Source: Ciona savignyi (taxonomy: Eukaryota > Chordata > Ascidiacea > Phlebobranchia > Cionidae). Taken from it: a stretch of DNA of 64,000 nt. The DNA is taken from positions 224,622-288,621 of the forward strand of contig CH001323.1 in assembly GCA_000149265.1 (NCBI GenBank). The letters run 5' to 3'. The notes below the pieces were generated by a model. The model was given only the letters and a program-made list of their open reading frames with translations, did not search any database and had not been told where the DNA came from. Position 1 is the first letter of the stretch; each line of letters starts with the position of its first letter. Below are positions 11,744 through 23,187 of this stretch, one piece after another. A program made the translations under genes and the position numbers.

Positions 11744-12040
11744 TAGGATAAAATATTCATGTTTATTTCCGTAAATGGGAAAACTAAGGGTGTTAACACA
11801 AGCGTCAGAAAACCACGCGACCACTGTCGGATTACCGGAGCTTTTGCAGTGTGTTGTATATGATTCACACCTTCCTTCAATTTGGTAGAACCCATTAATC
11901 CACTGGGTTCATGTAATGTCCAAAAAGTACCTTGCCCAAGGACACAACCGACTAGATAGCGATCACTTTTGAACCTGCAACCTTTCGGCTGAAACCCGTC
12001 GAACTAAGACTATAATTCATCAGACAAACCCGTTGGACGA
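11744..12040 (-). mobile_element. tRNA-derived SINE
   Basis: On the minus strand the family order is tRNA-like head (near 12035-11960), the tgtccttgggcaaggtac motif, the ctccggtaatccgaca region, and a tatcct-type tail near 11745. It is moderately diverged. Confidence 0.8.
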
Positions 12041-12289
12041 GTCAATCGATCAGCTGCACGTGCAGCTTTTAATATTGTACAAAACTTACAACGTGAAGCC
12101 AAAGTTATTTTTTACCCTCGTCGGAAAAATGGCTGACGAGGTTTGCGCGCCACAACAGATGGTGATTTAATATGAGGCGCAGTGCATTAACTTGGCTAAG
12201 TCGTGTAGTAATTAATCCTCCATTTTATCAGTGATAAAAAAATCTGTCTGGATACTGTAACGTTTGACAATTAATAAGATGAATCTCTC

Positions 12290-12470
12290 CATGCGCATGA
12301 ATTTCACGCGTGGATCGAATATTCTTTCTCAATCCAACTGCAAAATCGACTCCACGCTGGTTTGAGCGTTAGTTTGTTTATTGTCAAAACGTTGTCAATG
12401 AAAACACACGAATAATTTAAAATACTTTACTCGTGAACGCTTCGCTGCGAATTGCGTCGGGTCTACAGCG
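12290..12470. repeat. Inner inverted-repeat segment, right copy
   Basis: This is the reverse-complement partner of 3365-3560, sharing ccacgctggtttga, tttgtttattgtcaaaacg and aacacacgaataa. Its position makes it the inner part of the right arm. The adjacent 12041-12289 region shows no recognisable feature. Confidence 0.55.
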
Positions 12471-12689
12471 TGACACGAGTATACGTAAACAGTTTGCTTT
12501 TCCTTATTGTGTCTTTAACTGTGAGAAGATCCCAAAGGTAGAAGGGAAGATTCAAGCCACCCCAGCCCGAAGCCTGTTTCTTGCTTACTCCTCAAAAACC
12601 AACTCTCGTTATCCCAGTTTTATCACCATCTGTTATCACCCGCCAACCTCGCAAAAAGAACTTCGTTTTACGAGTTGTAGGCACAGCCC

Positions 12690-15126
12690 AGTATTAAAAA
12701 CTGCATATGTGGAATCATGTATCTTTTTTTCCGTTTATTTTCATGTTGATTTAAATTCCGATTTTGGACCTGCGAAAAGAAACATAATGTTCAGTTATCA
12801 TCATTAAGAAATGTTTCCTAGCTATTAAAAAAAACAAATTGGTCAAGTAATTCAAAATATATTAATGTGAAATGTCTGGGTTGGTCAATTGCTGTGTTGT
12901 ATTCTTTTTCTCAACCAAACCAACAAAACTGGCCAGCGGTTAGAAAATATTTTTATATTATATAATAATATATTATAATCTTATAACTACAGTAGAACCC
13001 CGCTTACCTGACCACCTATGGGACCGTGATCAAGTGGTCGCGTTAGCGGAGTGGTCGTGTTAGTGAATTTTAATTTGTAGCAAGTTGTCGTCATATGTAG
13101 CTTAAACGTCTGCATTTTTACTAAATTTTCACCAAATTCCATTATTTTTATCAGATACTGCAGAATGAGTTTAATACTAAAGTTTATCTTGTAAGATTCA
13201 GTACTGTTTGCCCCATTTTCTTTCGTGTGTGCTCATTTATTCTTAATGTTTTGATCATAAAAGAAATTTAACCTTATTATTTTAGTGACAAAGGCAAATT
13301 ATTTAGCACATGTGGTCACTTTAGCGGGGTCAAATTTGAAGTTTTGGACCAAAATATGGCGGTCCTGGTCTGGAAACCGGGGTGGTCGCGTTATTGAAAG
13401 AGAATACAATGCATTACCAATTACCATAGTAAATTATTTGGGACCGCAATGAAGTGGTCCTGGTAATGAGGTGGTCGTGTTATCGAGGTGGTCTCCAAGC
13501 GGGGTTTCACTGTATATTATAATCATCAGACTGATTGATTAAAATAAAAGAGTCCAATTTGTCCAAGTTACATTACCAAAAAGCCCTTGGAATAAATTTT
13601 AACCAAACCCCAGTGGTAAAATTGTCACACAGCCCTTGCCAACCTTCCGTCTTACAGCTACTACAGATAATAAAATTACGCTCTCGACCAGACATGGCCT
13701 GGTCAATCCCAATGTTAGCCATCCAGACCTTATCACACAAATTGTATATATTATGTTTTAATCGATTTTTGTATACTTAAATGGATTTTAACATATGTGA
13801 TGCAAAAGGGAAGCATGTCTGAAAAACAATACGTCATAATATCCAAGTATGTGAAGACCAGAAGTTACCGCACTGAAAGTACTGCCTCATTTTATTGGAT
13901 ATATGTTGTATTTTATATTGTATAAACATTTTTAGAATTAGATAACCATTCTCAGTGTGAAATAAATAATTGTTTACAAAAAGATATAGCTCAGTAAAAA
14001 AGGGGGTGACCAGACATAGATGGTTGGCGGTCATGTGACATGATTAAAAAACTACAGAGTAAATGGATTTATAATTATTAACTTAAAATGTGTTTTGAAG
14101 TATCCGTCATGAACAATAGATGAAACTCATTAGTGTTATTAACAATTTCTACATTTTTGAAATCTATCCAGTGCGGGACACATTTTAACTCTACAGTAAT
14201 GTTGATTGTATTAGCAGTCACAATGTTATTATCCACCCAGATGTACTACAAAATAAATTTTGTTTATAAATCCCTTTACCAATGCCACAAAAGTATATTT
14301 CGTTGTATTCAAGATATACCGGTATATACTGCATCCTCATTAGTGTTGTTAAAATACAATATTTATTATTCTTTGTGAATGTTATACCCAGAATACAAAT
14401 ATGTCAAAATAGTTATCTTGTACAAAACTAAGTCAACTTGTCATATTGATTATACATTATACCTACTAGATACTGCCTTCTTCGTTAATCATTTTCGGTG
14501 TTGAGTGTTTCTGGTGTCAATTCTTTTAAAACAGAAGCAGAAAGTCTGGTCATGCAATACTGCAAAAAAAGTAGCGGCAATACAAACAATAATGTTTAAT
14601 CTTAATTCAATAGTAAAATTGACTTTTTGTAAAATTGACTTTTTCTAGCTGTAGAACATGCAATATGTTCTTGCAATTTCTTAATGTGAGAATAGATACC
14701 CCACTGGGGAAAGGGAATACACTCTGAACCGATACATAATAATAAAGCACAAGTGATGAAACACTGAAAGTGTCATCAGTACTTAGTAACATTCCATTAT
14801 AAAACCAAAGGGTGGTTCTTACAAATTACGGGTACATACATGGGTGTAGTGGAAGAAAAACAACCACTTTTTGTGGGCCTTTCTAATTGAGCAATGTACA
14901 TAGTGGACACAAACTCGATCTGACAGACAAATACAACCAAAATGTTAAACTTCCGTACCTGTAAGATGTAACTTAGTAGAAAATCCAATATGGCAGTCTT
15001 GTTAACTTGATGGTGGTAATGGGTACTGTAGGACAGAATCCAAATCCATAAGCAGAGATAATGATGGTAAGCATGAAGGCATAATTATAAAATGTAGCCA
15101 TTCTTGATCATTCTGAAAAGTAGGGC
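12690..15126. repeat. Right arm of the long inverted repeat
   Basis: 15126-14012 corresponds to 1-1480, and about 12860-12770 corresponds to 1510-1600. Between them sits about 1.15 kb absent from the left arm, including the pogo-like element at 12990-13512 and AT-rich filler. The outer boundary is near 15126, after gaaaagtagggcatattt. The sequence at 15127-15577 is plain AT-rich DNA with nothing I can support. Confidence 0.8.
12990..13512. mobile_element. pogo/Tc1-mariner-like non-autonomous element
   Basis: The termini are cagtagaaccccgctta and, inverted, cagtgaaaccccgcttgg. The element is flanked by TA on both sides (12988-12989 and 13513-13514), the expected target duplication for Tc1/mariner and pogo elements. 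The interior repeats a gtggtc(g/c) word many times near both ends (subterminal repeats). It has no transposase frame. Confidence 0.8.
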
Positions 15127-15577
15127 ATATTTTATATTGTTTACTTCACTACATGACCCCAATGACAGATGCATATACATTTAAGTAATTTTCAGGTAAA
15201 TTGTTAATAACCTTAATAAAAGTTAAGAGGTTCCCCTGCTATATTTTCTGAACTAACCAGGCTAAAGGCTACAATTATTTCCCTGAAACATACCAACTGA
15301 TAATACAAGATCAACCTTTAACACAAATTATTTGCAATTTAGTTTATCTAGTCTGATAAGTAGAGCAATAGGACATAAATTTGTCATTATTCCCAATTAG
15401 GCTAACAAAAAATACTAATTCATTATTAAAAACAATATTAAATATCACATATTTTGGTAAATATACCACATACTTACACTAAATTTATTATTAAAAATAA
15501 TAATAAATCATTATCTGATACCCAAAACTGTCTACCACAGATCAAAATTGTTTTGCTACTACTTTTTAACGTATTAA

Positions 15578-16130
15578 GTGGCCTGCCTTCAACAAAACAC
15601 TGGCCTGACTTTAAATAAATAGTGGCCTGTCCTTAACAAAATAGTGGCCTGCCCTTAACAAAATAGTGGCCTGCCTTTAAAACAAGAGTGGCCTGCCTAC
15701 AAAAAAAGAGTGGCCTGCCTTTAAAACAAGAGTGGCCTGTCTACAAAAAAAGAGTGGCCTGCCTTCAAAAAAAGAGTGGCCTGCCCTCAACAAAATAGTG
15801 GCCTGCCCTCAAGAAAATAGTGGCCTGCCCTCAAGAAAATAGTGGCCTGTCCTTAAAAAAAGAGTGGCCTGCCTACAAAAAAAGAGTGACCTGTCTTCAA
15901 AAAACGGTGGCCTGTCTTTAAAAGTGGCCTGCCTTCAAAAAATAGTGGCCTGTCCTGAAAAAATAGTGGCCTGCCCTAAAAAAAATAGTGGCCTGTCCTG
16001 AAAAAATAGTGGCCTGCCCTAAAAAAAATAGTGGCCTGCCTTTAAAAAATCAGTGGCCTGGCTTTTAAAAAAGAGTGGCCTGTCTTCACAAAAAGAGTGG
16101 CCTGTCTTCAAAAATATAGTGACCTGTCTA
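15578..16130 (+). repeat. Minisatellite, 20-22 bp unit, about 26 copies
   Basis: The unit is agtggcctgcc(t/c)t(t/c)aa followed by an A-rich spacer of variable length. About 26 copies lie in a row. Variants alternate in blocks (tcctgaaaaaatagtggcct with ccctaaaaaaaatagtggcc), which points to unequal exchange of multi-unit segments. There is no coding potential. Confidence 0.95.
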
Positions 16131-16426
16131 TCAGGTCATTTTACTGTGACTACCCCGACTCCAAAATAACCTATGACACCTCTGGTACAGTTTTGGCAGC
16201 CATGTAGTGTACAGATGTTAAGGTCAAGAGTGTTTGATGTTAAGGATTTAAGGTTGTAATACTGATCTATAGAAGTATGTTTCTGTTCTATAATTGGCTT
16301 CAGTCTATAAGTAATTCAGGAAAAAGTTAGGTGGTCATACTTCAAAAATGTGATTTTTTCAGGTTCCATTACCATGTTTAGTTTATCTAATATAGGATTT
16401 ATCCAAGTTAATTGGTGTCCTATGAC

Positions 16427-16689
16427 GGGTGCCTCTAAATACTACAGGACCGCTTGGAGCGCTTGGATCACTTAGATTGCTATGGAAAGTAATTCTAACC
16501 CTGTCCCAAACACTAATCTCAACCCCAGAACTAACTTTAACCCCAACCCTAACATTAATATCATGGCATTTGTAATTACTAAGTATAGTAAGCCTTCCAA
16601 GCGATCCAAGCGCTCCAAGCGCTCCAAGCGATTTAAGCGCTCCATGCGCTCCAAGCGGTCCAAGCGCTCCTGTAGTATTTAGAGGTACC
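16427..16689 (+). mobile_element. MITE of the GGTGCCTCTAAATAC family, 10-bp target duplication
   Basis: The terminal inverted repeats read GGGTGCCTCTAAATACTACA inward from both ends. The flanks carry a perfect 10-bp duplication, gtcctatgac, at 16417-16426 and 16690-16699. The interior has a ctaaccctgtccc / ccccaaccctaac segment and an expanded array of ccaagcgct/ccaagcgat 9-10-mers (about 16598-16670). The 9-10 bp duplication suggests the Mutator-like superfamily. The open frames here (SKRSKRSKRSKR) come from the array. Confidence 0.85.
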
Positions 16690-17104
16690 GTCCTATGACG
16701 ATAGTACTCCGAATACCAATTAAAAATTATGATGTCTTTACCTTTATTTTCATATAAAATTCTAGTTATAAGTGTTTATTCATACTCACGCAAACCGTCG
16801 GACCGAAACACGTTTTATTAGTGTGAATCGACACAAAACAAAAAACGAAAACCACGCTTACGACAAAAACGTTTTTGTTGGACGTACGACAAAATGTCGT
16901 TCTGGTGTGAATCCAGCCTAGGAAATCACCGTTTCTTTGGTTTTCGCGGGAAAATCATAGATACAACATTAATGCTCCTCAATGATATTTTTAACATAGA
17001 AGTATCCATATTTTAACTCTATGTGTTTCACACCATAGTTATAGAGGTTCCACCGTGTGTAGCATTAATTATGGGTTCCCTTCGAATACAAAGTGCACAC
17101 ATTT

Positions 17105-17402
17105 GTCCGGCCCGTTGGTCTAACGGTTAAGTGCGTCGCCTTTCAACCGACAGGTTAAAGGTGCGAAACTGATCGCTAGCTAGTCGATTGTGTCCTTGGG
17201 CAAGGCACTTTACGGACATTGCCTGAACCCAGCGGATTCATGGGTTCGACCAAATTGAAGGAACGTGTATATCATATACAACACATTGCAATAGCTCCGG
17301 TAACCCGACGATGGGCGCGAGGTGATCTGACGATTGCCCGTGTGTTAACCCCCTTGGTTTTCCCATCCACGGGGATAAAGATGAATATCCTATCCTATCC
17401 TA
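17105..17402 (+). mobile_element. tRNA-derived SINE, full length
   Basis: It starts gtccggcccgttggtcta with an intact A box (TGGTCTAACGG) and ends in tatcctatcctatccta. This is one of the best preserved copies. It is followed directly by a stretch related to the 335-bp tandem repeat (gacaggcacgccatg). The sequence between the minisatellite-side MITE and this SINE (16700-17104) shows nothing further. Confidence 0.9.
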
Positions 17403-17409
17403 CTTCTTT

Positions 17410-18800
17410 TTTTCTGCTTCACGCTGGTGACAGGCACGCCATGCCTCCAGATTATCGATATAAAGGTGTTATCCAATCTGGTTAAAACTTTCACGAATCT
17501 TAACCGACATGCTCTTATTTTGCAAAGACCTTTTAAGTTTACAAAAAAATTCAAGGGGAATTCCCGCTATGGAAAAATGTAAAAAAAGGCATATGTTTTG
17601 TGTATTTTGACGTTATCGTGGACATTTCCGAATTAGAGAGGAATATTTAATTCAAATTTTAAAGAAATTTAAAGATGTACAACACAAATCAGAAAAACAT
17701 AACTAGAAATTAAATTACCCAGTTTACCTTAGGAAATTTTTCAAAACAAAATATGTGTAACTAATCATAAATACAATATTATCACGGGTGTAAATGGGAT
17801 AAAAACACAAAACTACGATGAAGAAATACATAATGTAAATACGGAAAAAATGTATGTGTGTGTCCCACACCTATCTTTAACCCTTTTCTGGGAAATCTCC
17901 GTTTATTAAATTCCACTGAAACTAGTAATCAGGTACATTTACGTTTTAAATAATAAGGAACAAAATCTCCAATCAAGTTAAATCTTCTAGTGGTGTTAGC
18001 TAATATTGGTTGGATATACATTGGAAAAATCTGATTAAATTGTGTTAGGAAAATTCCTAAATAACCCAAGATTATAAGCACGACTGCCGTTTTGCGAATG
18101 TTCGGTACCTGTTATAACAGCTGATATTTTTTTTTAAATGTCCAATCGAGTTAAATCTTCTAGTGGGTAGCTATAATAGGCCTATGATTTAAATATAGAT
18201 TGAAAAAATCTGGTTAAATTGCGTCAGAGAAATTCCCGAGTAAACCAAGAATATAAGCACGATTACCGTTTTGCGAATGTTCGGCACCGGTTATTATATA
18301 ACAGCTGATATTTTAAAAGAAAATGTCCGATCGAGTAAGATCTTCTTGTAGTGTTAGGTAATATGGTTTGGATCTAAAGTGGGAAGTTCGTCCGGCCCGT
18401 TGATCTAACGGTTAAGTGCGTCGCCTTTTAATCGAAAGGTTGCAGGTGCGAAACTGGTCGCTAGCTAGTCGGTTGTGAGCAAGGCACTTTACGGACATTG
18501 CCTGGACCCAGCGGATTAATGAGTTCTACCAAATTTTGGGAACGTGTATATCATATACAACACACTGCAATAGCTCCGGTAACCCGACGATGGGCGCGAG
18601 GTGATCTGACGATTGCCCGTGTGTTAACCCCCTAGGTTTTCCCATTCACGGGGATAAACATGAATATCCTATCCTATCCTAAGTTTTGGGTAAATTACGA
18701 CAGGAAAATTACTGAGAGACCCAAGAATAAGCACGATTGCCGTTTTGCGAATGTTCGGCACTGGTTATTCTATAACAGTCGCACTAGAAATCGACTAGTT
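17410..18800 (+). repeat. Diverged tandem repeat with about 178-bp spacing
   Basis: aagttaaatcttctagtgg / gagttaaatcttctagtgg / gagtaagatcttcttgtag recur at about 17972, 18148 and 18332. Each is followed by gaaaaatctg(a/g)ttaaatt, a gaaaattcc word, and gccgttttgcgaatgttcgg near 18090, 18265 and 18735. The third unit is split by a SINE at 18390-18681. The first part (17430-17600) resembles the 335-bp repeat. This is probably an old satellite-like array. Confidence 0.7.
18390..18681 (+). mobile_element. tRNA-derived SINE splitting a tandem-repeat unit
   Basis: It has the full family structure, from gtccggcccgttgatcta to tatcctatcctatcct. The array unit resumes right after it, with aagtt on both sides as a possible short target duplication. 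It has a small deletion in the tgtccttgggcaagg motif. Confidence 0.85.
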
Positions 18801-19026
18801 TCTTGTTTTGAAGCTGCAAACTTTCGATTAAAAGGCATCGCTTAATTTGAAAAAGTCACTAATAACAGTCAATATCTGGTGCTTAAAATATACGCAAAAG
18901 ACTCTTGCATATATTGTAATGGTTTAATTTATGGGCCTCATAAAAATCACTAATTAACAACGTAACTTTTTTGTTCTCTATCGAATGATTGACCAACAGT
19001 ATGTCAACCAGACAGATTAACTGGTT

Positions 19027-20709
19027 TTAAGTTCGCCTATAAACAAAACAACCCGAATTAAACTTGTTCGGGGACTTAGCAAAATGGGTGTATTGAACAT
19101 CTTCCAGCAATTCCAGTTTCTTTTCAAAGCAAAGTTGCTTGATGTTATTTTGAAGTTCTTCGCCATAACTCCCTGTCGTTGCTAGCCTCATAGTCACTAA
19201 TAACAGTCCACCGGGTTTGATAACGTTGAGTATGCCCTGGGTGTTGTATAATAAAAATGAAGTGTTTAGAAGCCGACTGATTAGCTTGGTGGGTTAGTGC
19301 ATCGCCTTTCGGCCAAAGGGTTGGTTATTCGAAACTGGTCGCTAGCTAGTGGGTTGTACCCTTGGATGAGGCACTTAACGGTAATTATCTGAACAAAGTA
19401 GAATGATACGTTCTACCAAATTAAGGGACGCCTAAATCATGCTTAACACACAGCAATAGCTCCGGTAACCTTACGGTAGGTGCGAGGGGATCGGACGATT
19501 ACACTCGTGTTAACGTTCCTTGCGTTTTCCCATTTGAGGAGATATACATGAATATTCTATCCTAAAAAAATAAACAAAATCGTTAGAGCTCCGTCCGCTC
19601 GAGCTCACTGTCAAGCAAAAAATTAAGCCTTACAAAATCTGATACAATAATCAAATCTCACTTTGATTGCCGATGCCGGAATATGATTTGGAACGAATGC
19701 TGCAGCACAAACAATGACGTCATAGGTTGCGTCACGAAGAGGTAGATTTCCGGAATCACCAATCCAGTGGCAAAGAATATTTCTGATAAAAAATAATTAT
19801 CTTTCTTGATTATTATATAAGTTACTGGTCATAAGAAAGGTATGTTTACTTTTTTATACATTTATACCTTATTTATACCTCCATTTATACCTCTTTTGGG
19901 CATTTTACCGAGTGGTGCTCATAGACCTTAGCACCATCAATTACTCGCTAGTAAACGTATTTCAAGACTCTAAATAAGACACGTAAACTTTCTGAAAGAA
20001 ACACAAAACAAAATATGTTGTTGCGCTCTATATGCTTAAATATACAAAAAGAAGTTACCTGAATCCGACTTCCTTTTTACTAGCTTGATAAAGCATATCC
20101 ATACTGGCATCAAGAATATCTATCTCCCCTTTAAAGTGCAGCTGGTTGCGCAGAAGTTGCGAGACTGACCCAGTACCTGGATGGATAGAAAGCTGTAGTT
20201 AACTTGTTACCTATAGGAAAACATGGGGAGCATGAAAACACATATTTTACTATATTACTACATTGCATCGGTTTTCGCGGGCTTTTATAGTGTGGTGTAT
20301 TAAATATGATAATGCTAAGTATCGTCTAATTCATTACTATTGGTTAAAGCATGGTCTGTTAGAATAATGCTCTTGGGCACAGTAGGCTAACGGCAAATTT
20401 GGTTTGTTTAAACCTTCCGACATCGCGACGCAATATAATTGAATTATAAAGCAACCATCCGATGGCAAAACAACCGATCATATTACCTCCACCCAGATCC
20501 AAAACTTTGGTTTTAGTTCGATCCTTTACATGCTTTGAAAACATGTCCGTAATATTTCTTTGCGATCCAAACCCAAGGGTGGTCATATCATTATCGTATA
20601 TTTCGCTCCAGATACCATAGTGCTTTTGAGATTCTTCTCCTGTTTTACAATAAACAACATTTTTAACGTTTTCGAGACTTTTTTCTTCTGCAGTCAAACT
20701 TTCCATCAT
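19027..20709 (-). CDS. METTL27: METTL27-like SAM-dependent methyltransferase
   Basis: Four exons chain in phase on the minus strand: 20487-20709, 20059-20176, 19662-19782 and 19027-19236, giving 223 residues (human METTL27/WBSCR27 is about 245). Exon 1 ends within the SAM-binding motif I, completed across the intron as LDLGGGTGSVS. An acidic GEIDILDASMDML strand-2 region follows, then DVIVCAAAFVPNHIP (motif IV-like) and GILNVIKPGGLLLVTMR (post-motif III). The N-terminal HYGIWSEIYDNDM matches the family's Tyr-x-x-Trp-x-x-x-Tyr-Asp signature. The substrate is unknown for the family. I chose ATG at 20709; the frame is open upstream to an AG at about 20744, so a further 5' exon is possible. Intron 3 holds a SINE. 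Confidence 0.85.
19270..19566 (+). mobile_element. tRNA-derived SINE, diverged, in METTL27 intron 3
   Basis: It keeps the family order (gcatcgcctttcggcc, aaactggtcgctagctagt, ctccggtaacctta, tgaatattctatccta) but is more diverged than most copies. It is antisense to the host gene. Confidence 0.8.
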
Positions 20710-20759
20710 TGCGATTCTGTCATTGAAAGTATAGGTCAAAAAGCCAGTTGCTAAATGGA

Positions 20760-21635
20760 ATAAGAAATGTTTCTTATTTAAAATAGTTTTTATGAACTGT
20801 AAACTTTTCTTGCGCTTATTTTATAATTGCCTAATGCTACGTAGCGTACGTGCCACCTATATGAGACCACGTTAAATTAACTTTGGTTTTAATACCTCAC
20901 TGTTGTTTGCCTACGATAATACTTCACCTTATGTTTGATATCTGTGTTAATATTTGTTTTAGCCAACAAAAAAACTAGGTTCAGTGCCGCTACGAAGTTG
21001 CAGAGGCAGCCTCATTAAAAACACATTTCATGTAAGCTTCTTTAAGTATTTATATTGGGCCTAATTTTTTAAATATTATCGTGCAAAGTTGTCATTTTAA
21101 TAATTAACCGAAAAATTAGAAAATATAGCGCCTTTCTTCTTTTTTCAAATAATGCTAAATCAGCATTTGTTACACTGAACTGAATGTGTTTCTACCATCA
21201 GAAACATTTCGGTCCCGAGTTTATCTACCTATACATTTGGTACAAATTTTTTTAAAAGACAAAGCAAATTGACTTCAGAGCAAGTGCAATACAACTGAAG
21301 TAGAACGGCATTTCTCTGTAAGCGGCAGGGTCTACGTAATGGTGAAGAAAAGTGACGCAATGATACGTAATGGTAGAAAAAGTGACGCAATGATACGTAA
21401 TGGTGGTAAGGTGACGCAATGGTGATAAAAAAACACTATCCAAAACAATGTTTTTAACATCTTGAAAAATTGCTGTTTGTTGGGAATCACACAACAAAGA
21501 AAAACAGCTAAATTGAAATTCACTTTCCTTAGTTCTTATAAACAGAGAAAATATATTTTTTGGAACTCAAGTTTCTTTGTTCTTATATAAAGGCATCCCA
21601 GCACGTAATCTTAAAAAATGGTAATCGACATCGTT
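20760..21635. other. Intergenic DNA with a short 27-bp tandem repeat
   Basis: There is no gene I can support. At about 21336-21425 three copies of tacgtaatggt...gtgacgcaatg (27-31 bp) stand in a row. The overlapping minus-strand frames at 21252-21523 translate this repeat and are not credible genes. The remainder is AT-rich. Confidence 0.6.
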
Positions 21636-22415
21636 TTAGAGGAAGGCTTGTAACCACTTCGACTAGTCACGTCAGTCGTCAGGCGTCAGTGACGCCTTTA
21701 GTGTGATGTTGAAGCGAGACGTCAGCAAACCAAGCGTCAGGCTGGCGAACCCGTCTGCAACCGAAGCGTCAGGCTGGCGAACCCGTCAGCAACCGAAGCG
21801 TCAGGCTTAGCTGAGTAGGGAGCAACCAACACGTCAGCGAATGTCTGTAATTTGTATTTTGTACCGTGGATTGTTGTTGAAAGTAGTGTATAAGATGAAA
21901 AGTTAAAGTATTCTTAATTATCATTAAAATTATCTTATTCATAACAATGTAAGATTATTCCCAACAATACTGGGATAAGTGCCAAACCATCATTCTTATT
22001 AATTAGATTAAGTAGGCTATTTAATACATATCATATCTTATAACACAAGGAGTGTGAATAACATGCGTCTAGAGACAGAACGGTAGTCAGATTTTTCTCT
22101 GCTGGATGGCGCTATTTATCAGCTGTACTAAAGCGGGGAGGAGGAAAACTACTCACTAAAATTACGGACACTAATTTTAACCCATTCCTGAACACTAAAC
22201 TTAACCGCAAGACTAACACTAACTCTAGCCCCATGTTTATTACACCATTTACGCATTTTAAGTAAATAGTGTTTGCAATCAAAAAACTGCAAAGAGATCG
22301 ATTACTTTAACCAATGCTTGGACAAATTCCAAAAATGCTCAGACAAGCTGAATGCGGCGTTATGATGAGTTTGTTTATAACTAAGAAACAAAAGAGTTTA
22401 AAAAGCCAAAAAAAC

Positions 22416-22487
22416 CTCCCCGTCGGGGAATCGAACTACAGTCTCCCACGTTACAGCCAGCGACACTTACCACTATACTAACAAGGA
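22416..22487 (-). pseudogene. tRNA-Asp-like sequence with GUA anticodon
   Basis: The minus strand reads as a 72-nt tRNA. The acceptor stem TCCTTGT/ACGGGGA pairs with two G-U wobbles, the A box TTAGTATAGTGG is intact, and the T arm with B box GTTCGATTCC is intact. The body matches eukaryotic tRNA-Asp, but the anticodon position (22452-22454) reads GTA instead of GTC. The anticodon stem (GCTGG/GTGGG) has two mismatched ends. It is most likely a tRNA pseudogene or the head of a tRNA-Asp-derived SINE. Sitting inside a transposon supports that. Confidence 0.7.
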
Positions 22488-22538
22488 ATACGATTAGTAA
22501 GTGCGAAAACTAGTATAAGACCACTCAGTCGCGGGTGC

Positions 22539-22663
22539 CTCTAAATACTACAGGACCGCTTGGATCACTTAGATTGCTATGGAAAGTAATTCTAACCCTG
22601 TCCCAAACACTAATCTAAACCCCAGAACTAACTTTAACCCCAACCCTAACATTAATATCAAAA
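22539..22663 (+). mobile_element. Truncated MITE of the GGTGCCTCTAAATAC family
   Basis: The left terminus gggtgcctctaaatactaca and the interior up to aacattaatatca match the intact copy at 16427. The right third with the ccaagcg array and the right terminus is missing. Confidence 0.8.
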
Positions 22664-23187
22664 ATAGTCACTCCCCAGATAATTCCAAAAAAATAAATAG
22701 CGCCACCAAGCAGAGAAAAATCACACTACCGTTCGGTCCCTAGTCGCATCTGTGTGAATAGCGTGGAAAGGCAGCAGAGATGTGTTGTATTGTCAACTGC
22801 ATGTAATCGCTTTTACTTTATCACCTGACCTGCTGCCCAGTCTAATTTCAGTTAAATTTAGTATTACATTTTCTTTTCCTAGGCGGGAACAAAGTCATCA
22901 ACAAACAATAGACAACAGCCAAAGTTGAATCCAAACAGAATATATATAAGCAATTGAATACTTTATTTCTTATTTCAAGAGAAACAGTTTTCTGTACGAT
23001 TTATTGTGGCGAAATTTGCATTGTGCACACTTCCATTTAATAAACAGAATTTTATTAGAATACTTGACATGTCGTTGGGTGAGAGGCTGACCTATTTGGC
23101 AAAAGGGTGAGTAACCAGGTATTGGGCAGAATTAAAAATGAAGTCCAACATTTAAATAAAAGTTAGGCACTGGTGCACAGCAGAACA

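Larger units (their letters stand above)
22050..22770. mobile_element. Nested inverted-repeat element
   Basis: About 70 bp at 22055-22125 (tgtgaataac, gaacggtag, tttttctctgctgg, tggcgctattta) reappears inverted at 22695-22765. Between the arms are fragments of two other MITE families (22130-22240 and 22539-22663) and a tRNA-like sequence, so this element has itself been a target. Confidence 0.7.

Noticed and set aside
12433-12807. 124-residue open frame
   Set aside because: It starts inside the inverted-repeat segment, has no recognisable domain and shows no conserved partner in the left arm.
15578-16130. Regular repeats that could suggest a CRISPR array
   Set aside because: Spacing is continuous with no unique spacers, and the DNA is eukaryotic; it is a minisatellite.
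16500-16560. ccctaac words resembling telomere repeat
   Set aside because: They are irregular, non-tandem, and occur at the same place in every copy of two MITE families.
16482-16682. Open frame rich in SKRSKRSKR and its minus-strand partner
   Set aside because: Both translate the ccaagcgct array inside a MITE; no real gene.
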